Assembly (NCBI RefSeq): GCF_017654315.1
Contig: NZ_CP072203.1
Coordinates: forward strand, 1,054,001 to 1,118,000
Length of the DNA: 64,000 nt
DNA from: Gordonia polyisoprenivorans
GTDB lineage: Bacteria > Actinomycetota > Actinomycetes > Mycobacteriales > Mycobacteriaceae
Direction of reading: 5' to 3'
A program made the translations under genes and the position numbers. Of this stretch, positions 1-8,836 are shown piece after piece; the first letter of the stretch is position 1; every line of letters starts with the position of its first letter. The notes beneath the pieces were generated by a model that had not been told where the DNA came from, did not search any database, and saw nothing but the letters and a program-made list of their open reading frames with translations.

Positions 1-264
1 ACCGAGCAGGCGCGTCTCGAGGTGCTCGAAGCAGCATCGCTGATGGACAACGACGGTGACATCGAGCGCATCTCCGCGGTCACGTCATCGGCCGTGGCCT
101 ACGCCAGCGAGAACGCATCGGAGTCCACCCGCCATGCGGTGCAGGTGCTGGGCGGGCACGGCTTCATCCGTGAGTACCCCGTCGAGCTGTGGTACCGGAC
201 GGCAGCGACCTTGTCGACGCTCGACTTCGATCCCAGCGCCTCGTCCTTCCACGCCGTCGTCTGA
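1..264 (+). CDS. Acyl-CoA dehydrogenase, C-terminal fragment (cut by window edge)
   Basis: The frame is open from the first base and ends with TGA at 262-264. The visible 87 residues carry the acyl-CoA dehydrogenase C-terminal signature QVLGGHGFIREYPVELW followed by a short tail, matching the last helices of the FAD/acyl-CoA binding bundle. The start and the catalytic region lie outside the window. It is followed after 49 bp by another acyl-CoA dehydrogenase on the same strand, so it is probably the upstream member of the same operon. The specific substrate cannot be inferred. Confidence 0.85.
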   Translation, partial: TEQARLEVLEAASLMDNDGDIERISAVTSSAVAYASENASESTRHAVQVLGGHGFIREYPVELWYRTAATLSTLDFDPSASSFHAVV

Positions 265-313
265 CGATGACCGTCACCATCACTTTCACCTTCCCCACCA
301 TCGAGGAGCACGC

Positions 314-1510
314 ATGAGCACCACCACGTTCGAGCTGAGCCCGGAACTGCAGCGCTATGGCCAGGAGTTGCGCGAATGGTCGGCCGCCGCACTTCGCCCG
401 CACGCCCGCGCAGCCGACACCAACAAGAAGGTCCCGGAAAACTGGCAGGACATCATTCACAGCTCGCCCGTGCCGCTGGGCCGCGAGGACTCCGACACCG
501 ACAGGCTCGAGCCCTTCAAAGACGGCTACTGGGCCACGCAGATGTCCTACTACGAGAACCTGAACTACGGCGACGTGTGGGGACTGGGCTTGCCCGGGCG
601 CGGTATCGGCCAGCTCGTCGTCGATGCGATGGGAACTCCCGCGCAGATCAAGCAGTGGTACGACCCGGTCATGGAGGGGAAGTTGGAGACCGGCTTCGCG
701 CTGACCGAGCCGGGCTTCGGTTCCGACACCTCGCAGGTTGCCACCACTGCGGTGCAAGACGGTGACTCCTGGGTGATCAACGGTTCGAAGATGTACTGCA
801 CCAACGGTGCGCGCGCGGACTACATCACCGTGTTCGCCAACGCAGACAAGTCCCTGGGTGCCAAGGGTATCGCCTGCTTCGTCGTGCCCCGCGGGACGCC
901 CGGATTCTCGATCGCCAAGGAGAACGAGGACAAGCTCGGTATCCGCAGCTGGCAGACATCCGAGCTCCTTTTTCAGGGGTGCCGCGTGCCGCTGGAGAAC
1001 CGTCTCGGCTGGAACGCCGCTGGTGCCGTCGACGACGGCCCACAGGTATCGGGCCAGCGCGGTGCCTTGACTGCCCTGGCGAACAATCGACCAAACATGG
1101 CGGGAATAGCGGTCGGCCTGGCTCAGGCCGCGATCGACGTGACCACCAAGCTCCTCAAGGAGCAGCAGGCCGGGTTCTCCGTTCAGCGCTGGGCGGCGGT
1201 GGAGCGGGATCTCGATGCGATGAACATGGCGCAGGAGCGGTCCCGTCGAATCAATTACAAGGCCGCCTTCGTGATGGACAACGGCACCCCCAACAAGTAC
1301 AACCCGGCGATCGCGAAGGGCTTCGCGCCGCAGACGTGCGACCGCATCATCCGACGCTGCATGCAGCTGTTGGGACCGGAAGGCACCAGCAAGGAGCTGC
1401 TGCTTGAGAAGTGGTACCGCGACGTCAAGATCATGGACATCTTCGAGGGCTCGGGCCAGGTCCAGCGCATCATCGTCGCCCGCGAGCTCGTCGGCCGTCT
1501 CGCCGGCTGA
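314..1510 (+). CDS. Acyl-CoA dehydrogenase (398 aa)
   Basis: Flavin-dependent alpha,beta-desaturation of an acyl-CoA is the expected reaction. The protein has the FAD/substrate loop GFALTEPGFGSDTSQ near residues 117-131 and the C-terminal motif FEGSGQVQRIIVARELVG, where the Glu of FEG sits at the usual catalytic-base position. Full family length. I chose ATG 314 because the N-terminus from there (MSTTTFELSPELQRYGQEL) looks like the normal amphipathic first helix and it follows a GAGGAG ribosome site; the longer upstream reading is arginine/proline-rich shadow sequence. It probably forms an operon with the genes on both sides. Substrate is unknown. Confidence 0.92.
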   Translation: MSTTTFELSPELQRYGQELREWSAAALRPHARAADTNKKVPENWQDIIHSSPVPLGREDSDTDRLEPFKDGYWATQMSYYENLNYGDVWGLGLPGRGIGQLVVDAMGTPAQIKQWYDPVMEGKLETGFALTEPGFGSDTSQVATTAVQDGDSWVINGSKMYCTNGARADYITVFANADKSLGAKGIACFVVPRGTPGFSIAKENEDKLGIRSWQTSELLFQGCRVPLENRLGWNAAGAVDDGPQVSGQRGALTALANNRPNMAGIAVGLAQAAIDVTTKLLKEQQAGFSVQRWAAVERDLDAMNMAQERSRRINYKAAFVMDNGTPNKYNPAIAKGFAPQTCDRIIRRCMQLLGPEGTSKELLLEKWYRDVKIMDIFEGSGQVQRIIVARELVGRLAG

Positions 1511-1549
1511 CGGCCGGTCCACCACCGTCACGACGAAAGAAGAAGTTTC

Positions 1550-2071
1550 ATGAGTTTGACGACACAATCCGATCTCCGGTCGACGGTAGCTCGCGATGTC
1601 CTGGTCGACATCGAACAGTTCCTGTTCGAGGAGGCCGAGCTACTCGACCAGTGGCGCCTGCACGAATGGCTCGACCTGTTCGCGCCGGAGGGCTACTACG
1701 AAATACCGACGACCGACCGTCCGGACGGCGATCCATCGAAGGATCTCTTTCTGGTCCACGACGATCGATTTCTACTCGAACAGCGGGTCAACTCGTTGCT
1801 CACACGGGCCGCACACGCCGAGTACCCGCACTCGGCGACCCGGCGGATGATCTCGAACGTCCGGGCGATGGAAGCCGAGGGCGATCGACTGTATGTCCTG
1901 GCAAACTTCGCGGTCTACCGGGTGCACTCGGGGGTGCTGGACACGTACGTCGGCCAGTACCGACACATCGTGGAACGCGACGAGGTCACCGGCTTCCGGT
2001 TCATCAGCCGCAAGTCCGTCATGGTGCTCGACGCACTTCGGCCGCACGGCAAGGTCAGCATCATCCTGTGA
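1550..2071 (+). CDS. Aromatic-ring-hydroxylating dioxygenase beta subunit-like protein (173 aa)
   Basis: The length and sequence fit the small (beta) subunit of Rieske ring-hydroxylating dioxygenases, an NTF2/SnoaL-like cone fold. Typical segments are IEQFLFEEAELLDQWRLHEW, EYPHSATRRMISNV and a C-terminal RKSVMVLDALR. The beta subunit is structural and does not carry the Rieske cluster or the mononuclear iron. No alpha subunit, ferredoxin or reductase gene is visible here, which is unusual: the neighbours are an acyl-CoA dehydrogenase 39 bp upstream and an SDR that overlaps by 4 bp (GTGA) downstream. The alpha subunit may lie left of the window, or the protein may act as a lone SnoaL-fold protein. 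Confidence 0.8.
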   Translation: MSLTTQSDLRSTVARDVLVDIEQFLFEEAELLDQWRLHEWLDLFAPEGYYEIPTTDRPDGDPSKDLFLVHDDRFLLEQRVNSLLTRAAHAEYPHSATRRMISNVRAMEAEGDRLYVLANFAVYRVHSGVLDTYVGQYRHIVERDEVTGFRFISRKSVMVLDALRPHGKVSIIL

Positions 2072-2868
2072 ACCGTCTGGATGGTAGGACGGCGATCGTC
2101 ACGGGGGCCAGCGCCAATATCGGTGGGGCGCTGGCCGCCGGTTTGGCGGCCGAGGGAGCCAGAGTGGTCTGCACCGACCTGGTGCAGTCCGTGGCCGAGG
2201 CGACGGCGGCAAGCATCATCTCGGCCGGTGGCGAGGCGTTCGCTGTCGCCGGAGACGTCACGGACTCCGTGCATGCGGAGGACGTGGTGCGGCAGGCAAC
2301 CGAGCGGTGGGGCCGGGTCGACATCCTGGTGAACAACGCCATGATGTTCAACCACAAGGGCGTCATGACGATGCCCGTCCAGGAGTTCCGGCGCCAGGTG
2401 GACATCTGCCTGACGGGGGCCTTGGTCTTCACCCGGGCGGCAGCCGGGGCGATGATCGAGGGCGGACGGGGCGGCAGTGTCGTCAACGTTCTCTCGACCG
2501 CGGCCTGGCAGGGACAAGCAGGCAACATCGGCTACTCGACGGCCAAGAGTGGGTTGATCAACTTCACTCGGTCGGCTGCGATGGAGTTGGCCACCCACGA
2601 CATTCGCGTGAACGGGTTCACCCCCACCGCCACTCAGCCCGACGACCCCGCGATGGAGGCCATGCTGCGCGGGGCGAAGTCGCCGGACAATCAGTACTCC
2701 AACGACTTCTACGGTCAGATCCCGATGAACCGATTGCCGTCGCCGAGCGACTACGTGCCGTCCGTGGTGTTCCTGGCATCCGATGACTCGGCGATGATCA
2801 CGGGCACCAACATCACCGTGGACGGTGGTGCGACAGCCAAGTACTGGCCGTGGGTGCCGCACCCGTGA
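2068..2868 (+). CDS. Short-chain dehydrogenase/reductase (266 aa)
   Basis: Classical SDR with the NAD(P)-binding glycine motif TGASANIGGA near the N-terminus, the structural NNAM segment, the active-site Ser in NVLSTAAWQG and the catalytic pair in YSTAKSG. It ends in the usual TNITVDGGATAKYW tail. The GTG start at 2068 overlaps the stop of the dioxygenase-beta gene by 4 bp, so the two are likely translationally coupled. If the upstream gene is part of a dioxygenase, this could be a dihydrodiol dehydrogenase; otherwise a 3-hydroxyacyl-CoA dehydrogenase role is as likely. This is inference from context only. Confidence 0.9.
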   Translation: MNRLDGRTAIVTGASANIGGALAAGLAAEGARVVCTDLVQSVAEATAASIISAGGEAFAVAGDVTDSVHAEDVVRQATERWGRVDILVNNAMMFNHKGVMTMPVQEFRRQVDICLTGALVFTRAAAGAMIEGGRGGSVVNVLSTAAWQGQAGNIGYSTAKSGLINFTRSAAMELATHDIRVNGFTPTATQPDDPAMEAMLRGAKSPDNQYSNDFYGQIPMNRLPSPSDYVPSVVFLASDDSAMITGTNITVDGGATAKYWPWVPHP

Positions 2869-3051
2869 GTGGGCCACTTCCAGGATCGGCTCATCGACCG
2901 GACGGGTCGTGATGGAGACGTCCGTCGAGCTGTACGCCGAGTAACCGAGCTCCCACACTCGGTCGGCGATACCGAGCCGTCGCTACATCGCCATCTTCCG
3001 CGTTGGACCGGTCCATCGTCGCATAGTGCTCGGTCGACGGGTCCTTCTCGA

Positions 3052-4236
3052 TCAGCAGGGTTCTGATGCCGCGGCGCAATCGGAGGACCAGATGCGGGCC
3101 AGTTCGGCGGCGCGCTCGACGTCGTCCAGTCCGCGGAGGTCGGCTCGCCCGTGCTCGGTCACGACGATGTCGACGTCGCTGCGCGGGGTCGAGGCCGGGA
3201 AGGTCAGTCGGTCGACCAGCGTTCGACGCCCGCGTCGGGTGCTGGGGGTGGCGATGATGCTGAGTCCGCCGACGGAACGGTGGCCGGCAAGCGCGAAGTC
3301 GGGGTGGCCACCCGGTCCTGCGACTGCGCGCCCCGCGATGCCCTCGATGTTGACGGCGCCGGAGGTGTCGACCTCGAGGGCGGTGTTGATCGTGACGAAC
3401 GGCCGCCCACGGGCCACCGAGAGGTCGTGGGTCTTCTCGAGGCGCGTCGTGACTGCACGCCCATCGGCCCATACGTAGACCTCGGGGCTGCCGACGACGT
3501 AGGTCGAAACGGGAGTGTCGAGCAGTAGTCCGCGGCGTTCGAGGCTCAGCACGGACTGGTTGATCATGCCGGAGCGGATGCGGATCGGCACCGTCAGCGC
3601 GTCGAACACGGCGTCGGCGAGTGGCCCCGGACCGTACTGGACGCAAGCACCCTCCGGCACGAGGTCCGCAATGTGGGCCGCGATCTGCCGAGACGTGTCG
3701 TCGAAGGTGGCCGACGGTACCGCGATGGGGGAGCGCTCGACGTGCGATACGACGGTCACCTGGTCCTGTGGGACAACGGGGTCGCCGGACGTTCGAGGCA
3801 AGGCCTCGTTGTGCTCGGCCAGCACGGGAACGCCCGCGTCGACGACGCTGGCCATCCATGAGACCTCGGTGCCCCAGTGCCAGCCGGCGTTGTCGCGGGT
3901 GAGTCCGGCAATGAGCAGATCGGGCCGCAGCGGACCGGTGAGGAGCGATGGAAGGCCACCCAGTCGCGCCGGAACGCGGCGCACTACGCCGTCGTCGATC
4001 GCAGGCTGTAGGGCGAAACCGCCCATTACGGTGCGGATGTCGGTGAAGGCGTCCCGGTCCAGGCGCACGGGTAGCGCGAGACACCAGCCGAGAACGAGGG
4101 AGATGCCGCCGACGGACCGGGCTGCGTCGGTCAGATCGTCGACGAGGGAGAGCGGTGCGCCGGCACCGTCGGCGATCGCAACCCGCATTCCGGGACGAAG
4201 CTGCGCTGCGATCGTGGCGCTCGTGCTGTTACCCAT
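3052..4236 (-). CDS. Acetyl-CoA hydrolase/4-hydroxybutyrate CoA-transferase family protein (394 aa)
   Basis: Family I CoA transferase fold: an N-terminal half with PDLLIAGLTRDNAGWHWG and a C-terminal half with INTALEVDTSGAVNIEG, where the Glu in ALEVD matches the family's catalytic Glu, plus GGLSIIATPSTRRG and VVTEHGRADLRGL. It would move CoA between carboxylic acids, activating a growth substrate. ATG 4236 is preceded by a GAGAGGATGAA ribosome site. It is transcribed away from the MaoC gene, with a shared AT-rich promoter region between them. The C-terminus is slightly short after RADLRGL; I see no convincing continuation in another frame. Confidence 0.88.
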   Translation of the reverse strand: MGNSTSATIAAQLRPGMRVAIADGAGAPLSLVDDLTDAARSVGGISLVLGWCLALPVRLDRDAFTDIRTVMGGFALQPAIDDGVVRRVPARLGGLPSLLTGPLRPDLLIAGLTRDNAGWHWGTEVSWMASVVDAGVPVLAEHNEALPRTSGDPVVPQDQVTVVSHVERSPIAVPSATFDDTSRQIAAHIADLVPEGACVQYGPGPLADAVFDALTVPIRIRSGMINQSVLSLERRGLLLDTPVSTYVVGSPEVYVWADGRAVTTRLEKTHDLSVARGRPFVTINTALEVDTSGAVNIEGIAGRAVAGPGGHPDFALAGHRSVGGLSIIATPSTRRGRRTLVDRLTFPASTPRSDVDIVVTEHGRADLRGLDDVERAAELARIWSSDCAAASEPC

Positions 4237-4318
4237 TGGTTCATCCTCTCGCGCCGGCCATGTCGGATGCCCCTTGTGTTCCAGCGGACGGGCCATGCGC
4301 CTGCTCGAATCAATCATG

Positions 4319-4340
4319 CAAATGATAAGCATAGATACTG
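4319..4340. promoter_or_regulatory. AT-rich cluster element, copy 1 (divergent CoA transferase/MaoC promoter)
   Basis: The short AT-rich stretch CAAATGATAAGCATAGATAC stands out in GC-rich sequence. Read on the minus strand it contains GTATCTATG..TATCAT, resembling the other copies found upstream of genes in this cluster. It probably combines a -10 hexamer with a regulator site. The match to the best copies is moderate. Confidence 0.45.
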
Positions 4341-4371
4341 AGGGTTGGAGCACGGCGGGCGAGGAGAGCGC

Positions 4372-5262
4372 ATGATCGATGTCGAGGCAGTAGGAAGATC
4401 CGTGGGTCCGGTGGAGGAGTCGTGGACGACCCGTGATTGTCTGCTGTACGCCTTGGGTGTCGGTGCGGGCTCGGTCGATGCGACGGCAGAGCTCGACCTG
4501 ACCACGGAGTGCTCCGAGGGTGCGCCGTTGCAGGTGCTCCCCACGTTCGCTGTGGTGGTGGCCGCGCGGCTGCGTCGGATCTACGCCCAGCTGGGTGAGC
4601 TCGACTTCACCAGAATCGTGCACGGCTCGCAGGAAGTGCAGTTGATGGCGACGCTCCCGCCGGAGGGTTCCGTCCTGCTGACGACCGAGGTGACAGGGCT
4701 GCACGACAAGGGGAGCGATGCCCTGATCGAGTTGGCGACCAGTGGAGTGGACCCGCGGACGGGTGAGCCGGTGTTTCGGTCGGTCTCGACGCTGTTCGTC
4801 AAGGGTGCGGGCGGCTGGGGTGGGGGCCGTGGGCCGGCGGGCCCGGAGGCTGTCCCCGACCGCGAACCCGACGTCGTGGTCCCGATGGAGACTCGCGCTG
4901 ATCAGGCCCTGCTCTACCGGCTGTCGGGCGACCTCAATCCGCTGCACACCGATCCCGTCTTCGCGCGCCGAGCCGGATTCCAGGTGCCGATCCTGCACGG
5001 TCTGTGCACCTATGGGTTCACGGGCCGGGCGCTGATGCACGCGTTCTGTGACTCCGACGCGTCCCGCTTCCACGGCATGAGTGCGCGGTTCTCGCGGCCG
5101 GTGATCCCCGGTGATCGACTCGACGTCCACCTCTGGCGCCAGGGAGCCGGCGTCGCACGGTTCCGGACGGTGAATCAACGCGGTGAGGTTGTCCTCGATC
5201 GCGGTACGTGCACCTATGGCGAACCGTTGCCAACCGGGGCCGGTCGCGGCCATTCGAGTTGA
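4372..5262 (+). CDS. MaoC-like double hot-dog enoyl-CoA hydratase (296 aa)
   Basis: The (R)-specific hydratase signature is clear in the C-terminal half: YRLSGDLNPLHTDPVFA, with the catalytic Asp and His. The length of about 296 residues fits a two-hot-dog (hydratase 2 type) protein in which the N-terminal fold lacks the motif. It would add water to a trans-2-enoyl-CoA. ATG 4372 follows GAGGAGAG; the TTG at 4345 extends the frame but has no better ribosome site. It is divergent from the CoA transferase, and 69 bp upstream of the next acyl-CoA dehydrogenase. Confidence 0.92.
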   Translation: MIDVEAVGRSVGPVEESWTTRDCLLYALGVGAGSVDATAELDLTTECSEGAPLQVLPTFAVVVAARLRRIYAQLGELDFTRIVHGSQEVQLMATLPPEGSVLLTTEVTGLHDKGSDALIELATSGVDPRTGEPVFRSVSTLFVKGAGGWGGGRGPAGPEAVPDREPDVVVPMETRADQALLYRLSGDLNPLHTDPVFARRAGFQVPILHGLCTYGFTGRALMHAFCDSDASRFHGMSARFSRPVIPGDRLDVHLWRQGAGVARFRTVNQRGEVVLDRGTCTYGEPLPTGAGRGHSS

Positions 5263-5284
5263 ACGCGGATTTCTTGCGCATACC

Positions 5285-5310
5285 CAAATCTATTACTATA
5301 GTTATCATCA
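5285..5310. promoter_or_regulatory. AT-rich cluster element, copy 2 (upstream of acyl-CoA dehydrogenase)
   Basis: Contains AATCTATTACTATAGTTATC. The inner 15 bases CTATTACTATAGTTA are identical to those in the copy at 25124-25149, and CTAT/ATAG form an inverted repeat around TACT. It lies 22-47 bp before the GTG start at 5332, in promoter position. It is probably an operator shared across the cluster; the cognate regulator is unknown. Confidence 0.65.
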
Positions 5311-5331
5311 AATACTACGGTAGGAGTGTAT

Positions 5332-6486
5332 GTGACGACATCCATCGAGGATCGGCAAGCGCTGGTCTCCCTCGTTCGCGATTTCGCGCAGCGTGAGGTC
5401 GCCCCGCGTGTGAGGGAGTACGACCTCGCCGAGCAACTGCCCCGCGACATCCTCGACAACATGGGCCGTCTCGGGCTGATGGGCGGGACGGTGCCCGAAG
5501 AATGGGGCGGCGCGGGTCTCGACCACGTCACCTACACCGCGATCATCGAAGAGATCTCACGCGTCGACCATTGCCTGGGCGTCATCATGAGCATGCCGTC
5601 GGCCCTCGTCGGCTGTGGCCTGCAGATGTTCGGCACCGACGATCAGAAGAAGCAGTGGCTCACCCCGCTCGCCCGCGGCGAGATGTTCGGCGGGGCCGGA
5701 GTCACCGAGCCGCAGTCGGGCAGCGACGTCGCCGGCATGCAGACGACCTACAAGCGCGACGGCGACGATTTCATCATCAACGGAGCCAAGACGTGGATCT
5801 CCAACCTCGACCTCGCCTCGTTCTTCGTGACGTTCGCCAGTAGCGACACATCCAAACGCCACGGCGGAATCACGGCCTTCGTGATCCCCAAGGACACACC
5901 CGGCCTGTCGGTCCACCCGTTCAAGAACAAGCTCGGCTTCCGCCCGATCTGTTCGGGCGAGCTGGTGCTCGACAACGTGCGGGTCGGGCCCGAGGCACTG
6001 CTCGGTGAGGAGGGCCACGGGTTCGACGTCGCCATGACCGCCGTCGAACGGGGACGTCTGGGCGTGGCCGCCCGCTCGGTCGGCGCAGCGCAGTTGTGCC
6101 TCGATGCCTCCGTCGAGTACGCCAACGAGCGTTCCGTTGGCGGGAACCCGATCGGGACTTACCAGCAGATCCAGCAGAAGATCGCCGATATGGCGACAGG
6201 AATTCAAGCAGCGCGGCTCCTCGTCGAGGATTGCGCCCGCACCCTCGACTCCGGCGACCGAGGCCGCGTCCAGACGAGTATGGCCAAGATGTACGCAGCC
6301 GACGTGTTCCAGAGGGTCGCCACCGAGGCAGTTCAGATTCACGGTGCCTACGGAGTGTCCGACGAGTTCCCGGTGGCGCGGGCCTATCGCGATTCCAAGG
6401 TGTTCCAGATTGTCGAGGGCACCAACGAGATTCATCACGTGTTGATCGCTCGCGAAATGCTCTCCGGCCGGGGTGCACGCAAGTGA
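5332..6486 (+). CDS. Acyl-CoA dehydrogenase (384 aa)
   Basis: Complete acyl-CoA dehydrogenase with AGVTEPQSGSDVAGMQT (flavin/substrate loop), WISNLDLASFFVTFA (central beta domain) and FQIVEGTNEIHHVLIARE, where the Glu of VEGT is at the catalytic-base position of short/medium-chain enzymes. GTG 5332 is chosen because TAGGAG lies about 6 bp upstream; GTG 5326 is too close to that site. Its stop overlaps the next gene by 4 bp (GTGA), so dehydrogenase, DUF35 fusion, thiolase, SDR and the next dehydrogenase run as one tightly coupled operon from here to 10720. Confidence 0.93.
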   Translation: MTTSIEDRQALVSLVRDFAQREVAPRVREYDLAEQLPRDILDNMGRLGLMGGTVPEEWGGAGLDHVTYTAIIEEISRVDHCLGVIMSMPSALVGCGLQMFGTDDQKKQWLTPLARGEMFGGAGVTEPQSGSDVAGMQTTYKRDGDDFIINGAKTWISNLDLASFFVTFASSDTSKRHGGITAFVIPKDTPGLSVHPFKNKLGFRPICSGELVLDNVRVGPEALLGEEGHGFDVAMTAVERGRLGVAARSVGAAQLCLDASVEYANERSVGGNPIGTYQQIQQKIADMATGIQAARLLVEDCARTLDSGDRGRVQTSMAKMYAADVFQRVATEAVQIHGAYGVSDEFPVARAYRDSKVFQIVEGTNEIHHVLIAREMLSGRGARK

Positions 6487-7679
6487 CCGTTTCACGCATG
6501 GGTACCTACGAGCCCGTCTGGGACACCGGGCGGGGTCGTAGCGCAGGAGCCGACGAAGACGTCGTGACCTTGGCCGTTGCCGCAGCAGAAACGATTCTCG
6601 ACGACTCGGCCGAGATCGGGCGCATCGTGATCGTCACCCGAACCCCGGACGTACTCGACGGAGCCGGGCTACGCGTGGTCTCGCGATCCCTCGGCCTCGT
6701 CGCCGACGTCCCGGTGGAGCTGCGGGTGGGCGGGGCTTCGGCCACGCTCGACGCCTTGCTGTCCAACCCGGCGGGCACCATGGTCATCGGCGTCGACGTC
6801 GACGACCCCAGCACCCTGTCGGCTGCGGCGCTCATCGGCACTGCCGGGGAAGGTCTGGCTCTGCAAGGTGCACAGCGCGTGGTGGGGAGCCTGCCCATGC
6901 GGGTGCGGCACGTGGGCGAGCCCGGCGCTGCGATCTACAACGACGGCAGGGTCGAGCGCGAGCTCGCCACGGCACCGTTGCTCGGCGCTCTCGGATCGTC
7001 CGAGTTCGACTCCTACGTCGCCGGTCTCGCCTCGCGCGACGCCCAGCGGCTCGGTGCTCGACCGACCGACTCTCCGACGGTGGGAGCCGCGTCACCCATC
7101 ACGGTGCTCGCGCAGCTCGCCGATGCCGGGTCCTCGGCCCGTCTGATCGCCCTCGACACCGCCAGCGGTATCGCCGTCGACGTCGCGGCTGGTGGAACGG
7201 TCATCGTGCGCCGCGAGAGTCGAGAGGCCATCGCCGCCGCGAAGCGGCCCGTCATGAAGGTCGACGCGGAGATTCCGTTCTCCATGCCGGCCTACGCCCG
7301 CGCCTTCGATGCCAAGGTCGGTCTCACAGCTGCCCGGTGCGAGTGTGGCGAAATCAGTTATCCGCCCCGGCTCGTCTGCTTGAACTGCGACAGATACGAC
7401 GCCACCCATCCGGTCGAGCTGCCACGCACCGGCGAGGTCTACACCACGGTCACCGTCCACACTCCGGTACCTGGAGTTCCCGGGCCGTACGCCGTGGCGA
7501 TCATCGGTCTCGACGACTCGCCGGTGCGGGTGCTCGCACAGGTGGCAGATGCTGTTGCGCCCGGCACCGCCATCGGAGACAAAGGCCGGTTGGTCCTGCG
7601 CATCGTCGCCAGGCGCGAGGGCGTTCCCGACTACGGCTACTCGTTCCAGGGCGTCGCCCGATCGGAGATCAACGCATGA
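6483..7679 (+). CDS. Fusion of a thiolase-like/lipid-transfer domain with a C-terminal DUF35 zinc-ribbon OB-fold (398 aa)
   Basis: Residues of about 1-270 resemble a degenerate thiolase/HMG-CoA-synthase-type scaffold without an obvious catalytic Cys. The last 130 residues are a typical DUF35 module: a rubredoxin-like zinc ribbon (ARCECGEISYPPRLVCLNC, four Cys) followed by an OB fold with GEVYTTVTVHTP. DUF35 proteins partner with SCP2-type thiolases or aldolases and bind acyl-CoA. The very next gene (4-bp overlap, ATGA) is such a thiolase, so a complex is likely. GTG 6483 overlaps the upstream stop. Fusion of the two domains in one chain is less common than a lone DUF35 protein. Confidence 0.8.
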   Translation: MTVSRMGTYEPVWDTGRGRSAGADEDVVTLAVAAAETILDDSAEIGRIVIVTRTPDVLDGAGLRVVSRSLGLVADVPVELRVGGASATLDALLSNPAGTMVIGVDVDDPSTLSAAALIGTAGEGLALQGAQRVVGSLPMRVRHVGEPGAAIYNDGRVERELATAPLLGALGSSEFDSYVAGLASRDAQRLGARPTDSPTVGAASPITVLAQLADAGSSARLIALDTASGIAVDVAAGGTVIVRRESREAIAAAKRPVMKVDAEIPFSMPAYARAFDAKVGLTAARCECGEISYPPRLVCLNCDRYDATHPVELPRTGEVYTTVTVHTPVPGVPGPYAVAIIGLDDSPVRVLAQVADAVAPGTAIGDKGRLVLRIVARREGVPDYGYSFQGVARSEINA

Positions 7680-8836
7680 GGAAAGTCGCAATCGTCGGAG
7701 CGGGCATGGTCCCCTTCGGTGAGCGTTTCGACCAGGGTATGAAGGAGCTGCTTCCGGCGGCGCTTCAGAACACACTCGCATCGGTCGACAACGGCATGGA
7801 CCGCTCGCAGATCCAGGCCGCCTGGTTCGGTCAGCTGCAGAGTTCGGACGGCCACCCGGCGGGCGTGCTCGCCGACTCGTGCGGCCTGCTCGACATCCCG
7901 ATCACGCGCATCGAGAACCAGTGCGCCACAGGCAATGATGCGGTACGAATCGCTTATCACGCAATCGCCAGCGGTGCGGTCGATATTGCATTGGTGATCG
8001 GTGCCGACAAGATCCGTGAGACGCCCGCGACCTCCACCTTCTGGGACTGGATGGGGCTGGCCCGCGATCGCGCGTGGGACTACCCTCTTGGTCTCATCGC
8101 GCCGGCCAGCTTCGCACTTCATGTCGTGCGATACATGCACGAGTTCGACGTCGAGCCCCAACACCTGGCCCAGGTCGCGGTCAAGAATCACCATAATGCC
8201 GTCACCAACCCCGTCGCCCAACTGCGGTTCGAGGTGACGATCGAGAAAGTTCTCGCCGCACCGCGCGTCGTCGGGCCGTTCGGTGTGCTCGACTGCACCC
8301 CACAGAGCGATGGTGCCGCGGCATTGATTCTCACCAGCGAGGACGTCGCCCGGGATTTCACCGACTCCCCGGTCTGGGTCCGTGGCGTCGGGCTGGGCCT
8401 CGACCGCGTGATGCACGCGCACAAGGCCGATATGACGACTTTCCCCGCCACGGTCCGAGCGGCACGTGCCGCGTACGACATGGCGGGGATCGGCCCTTCG
8501 GACATCGATGTAGCCGAGGTGCACGACTGCTTCTCGGGCATCGAACTGATGAACTACGAGGACCTCGGCTTCTGCGACCGCGGCGAGGCCAAGAAGTTGA
8601 TTTCGTCGGGTGAAACGGAGGTAGGCGGACGCCTGCCGGTCAATCCTAGCGGCGGTCTCAAGGCCAAGGGCCATCCGCCGGGCGCGACCGGAGTTGCCCA
8701 ATGCGTCGAGCTGTTCGAGCAGCTGCGCGGCGAGGCCGTCAACCAGGTCCGGGACCCGCGTTGGGGACTGGCCCACAACATCGGTGGGCCGACCGCAGTC
8801 GGCGCTGTCACGATCCTGGAGTCGTCGAATGTCTGA
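7676..8836 (+). CDS. SCP2-type thiolase / acetyl-CoA acetyltransferase-like (386 aa)
   Basis: Thiolase fold with the nucleophilic Cys in ENQCATGNDA (about Cys83) and the C-terminal His in NPSGGLKAKGHPPGATG. A second conserved His lies in EVHDCFSGIELM. It lacks the long loop of classical FadA thiolases, so it groups with SCP2/nonspecific-lipid-transfer-type thiolases, which cleave beta-keto-acyl-CoAs with branched or cyclic acyl groups, often as a complex with a DUF35 protein such as the one encoded immediately upstream. Its start and stop overlap both neighbours. Confidence 0.92.
   Translation: MRKVAIVGAGMVPFGERFDQGMKELLPAALQNTLASVDNGMDRSQIQAAWFGQLQSSDGHPAGVLADSCGLLDIPITRIENQCATGNDAVRIAYHAIASGAVDIALVIGADKIRETPATSTFWDWMGLARDRAWDYPLGLIAPASFALHVVRYMHEFDVEPQHLAQVAVKNHHNAVTNPVAQLRFEVTIEKVLAAPRVVGPFGVLDCTPQSDGAAALILTSEDVARDFTDSPVWVRGVGLGLDRVMHAHKADMTTFPATVRAARAAYDMAGIGPSDIDVAEVHDCFSGIELMNYEDLGFCDRGEAKKLISSGETEVGGRLPVNPSGGLKAKGHPPGATGVAQCVELFEQLRGEAVNQVRDPRWGLAHNIGGPTAVGAVTILESSNV

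Noticed and set aside
2891..3060. A frameshifted continuation of the CoA transferase C-terminus
   Set aside because: The alternative frame (…RTLLIEKDPSTEHYATMD…) does not resemble the end of the family, and the annotated stop gives a nearly normal length.
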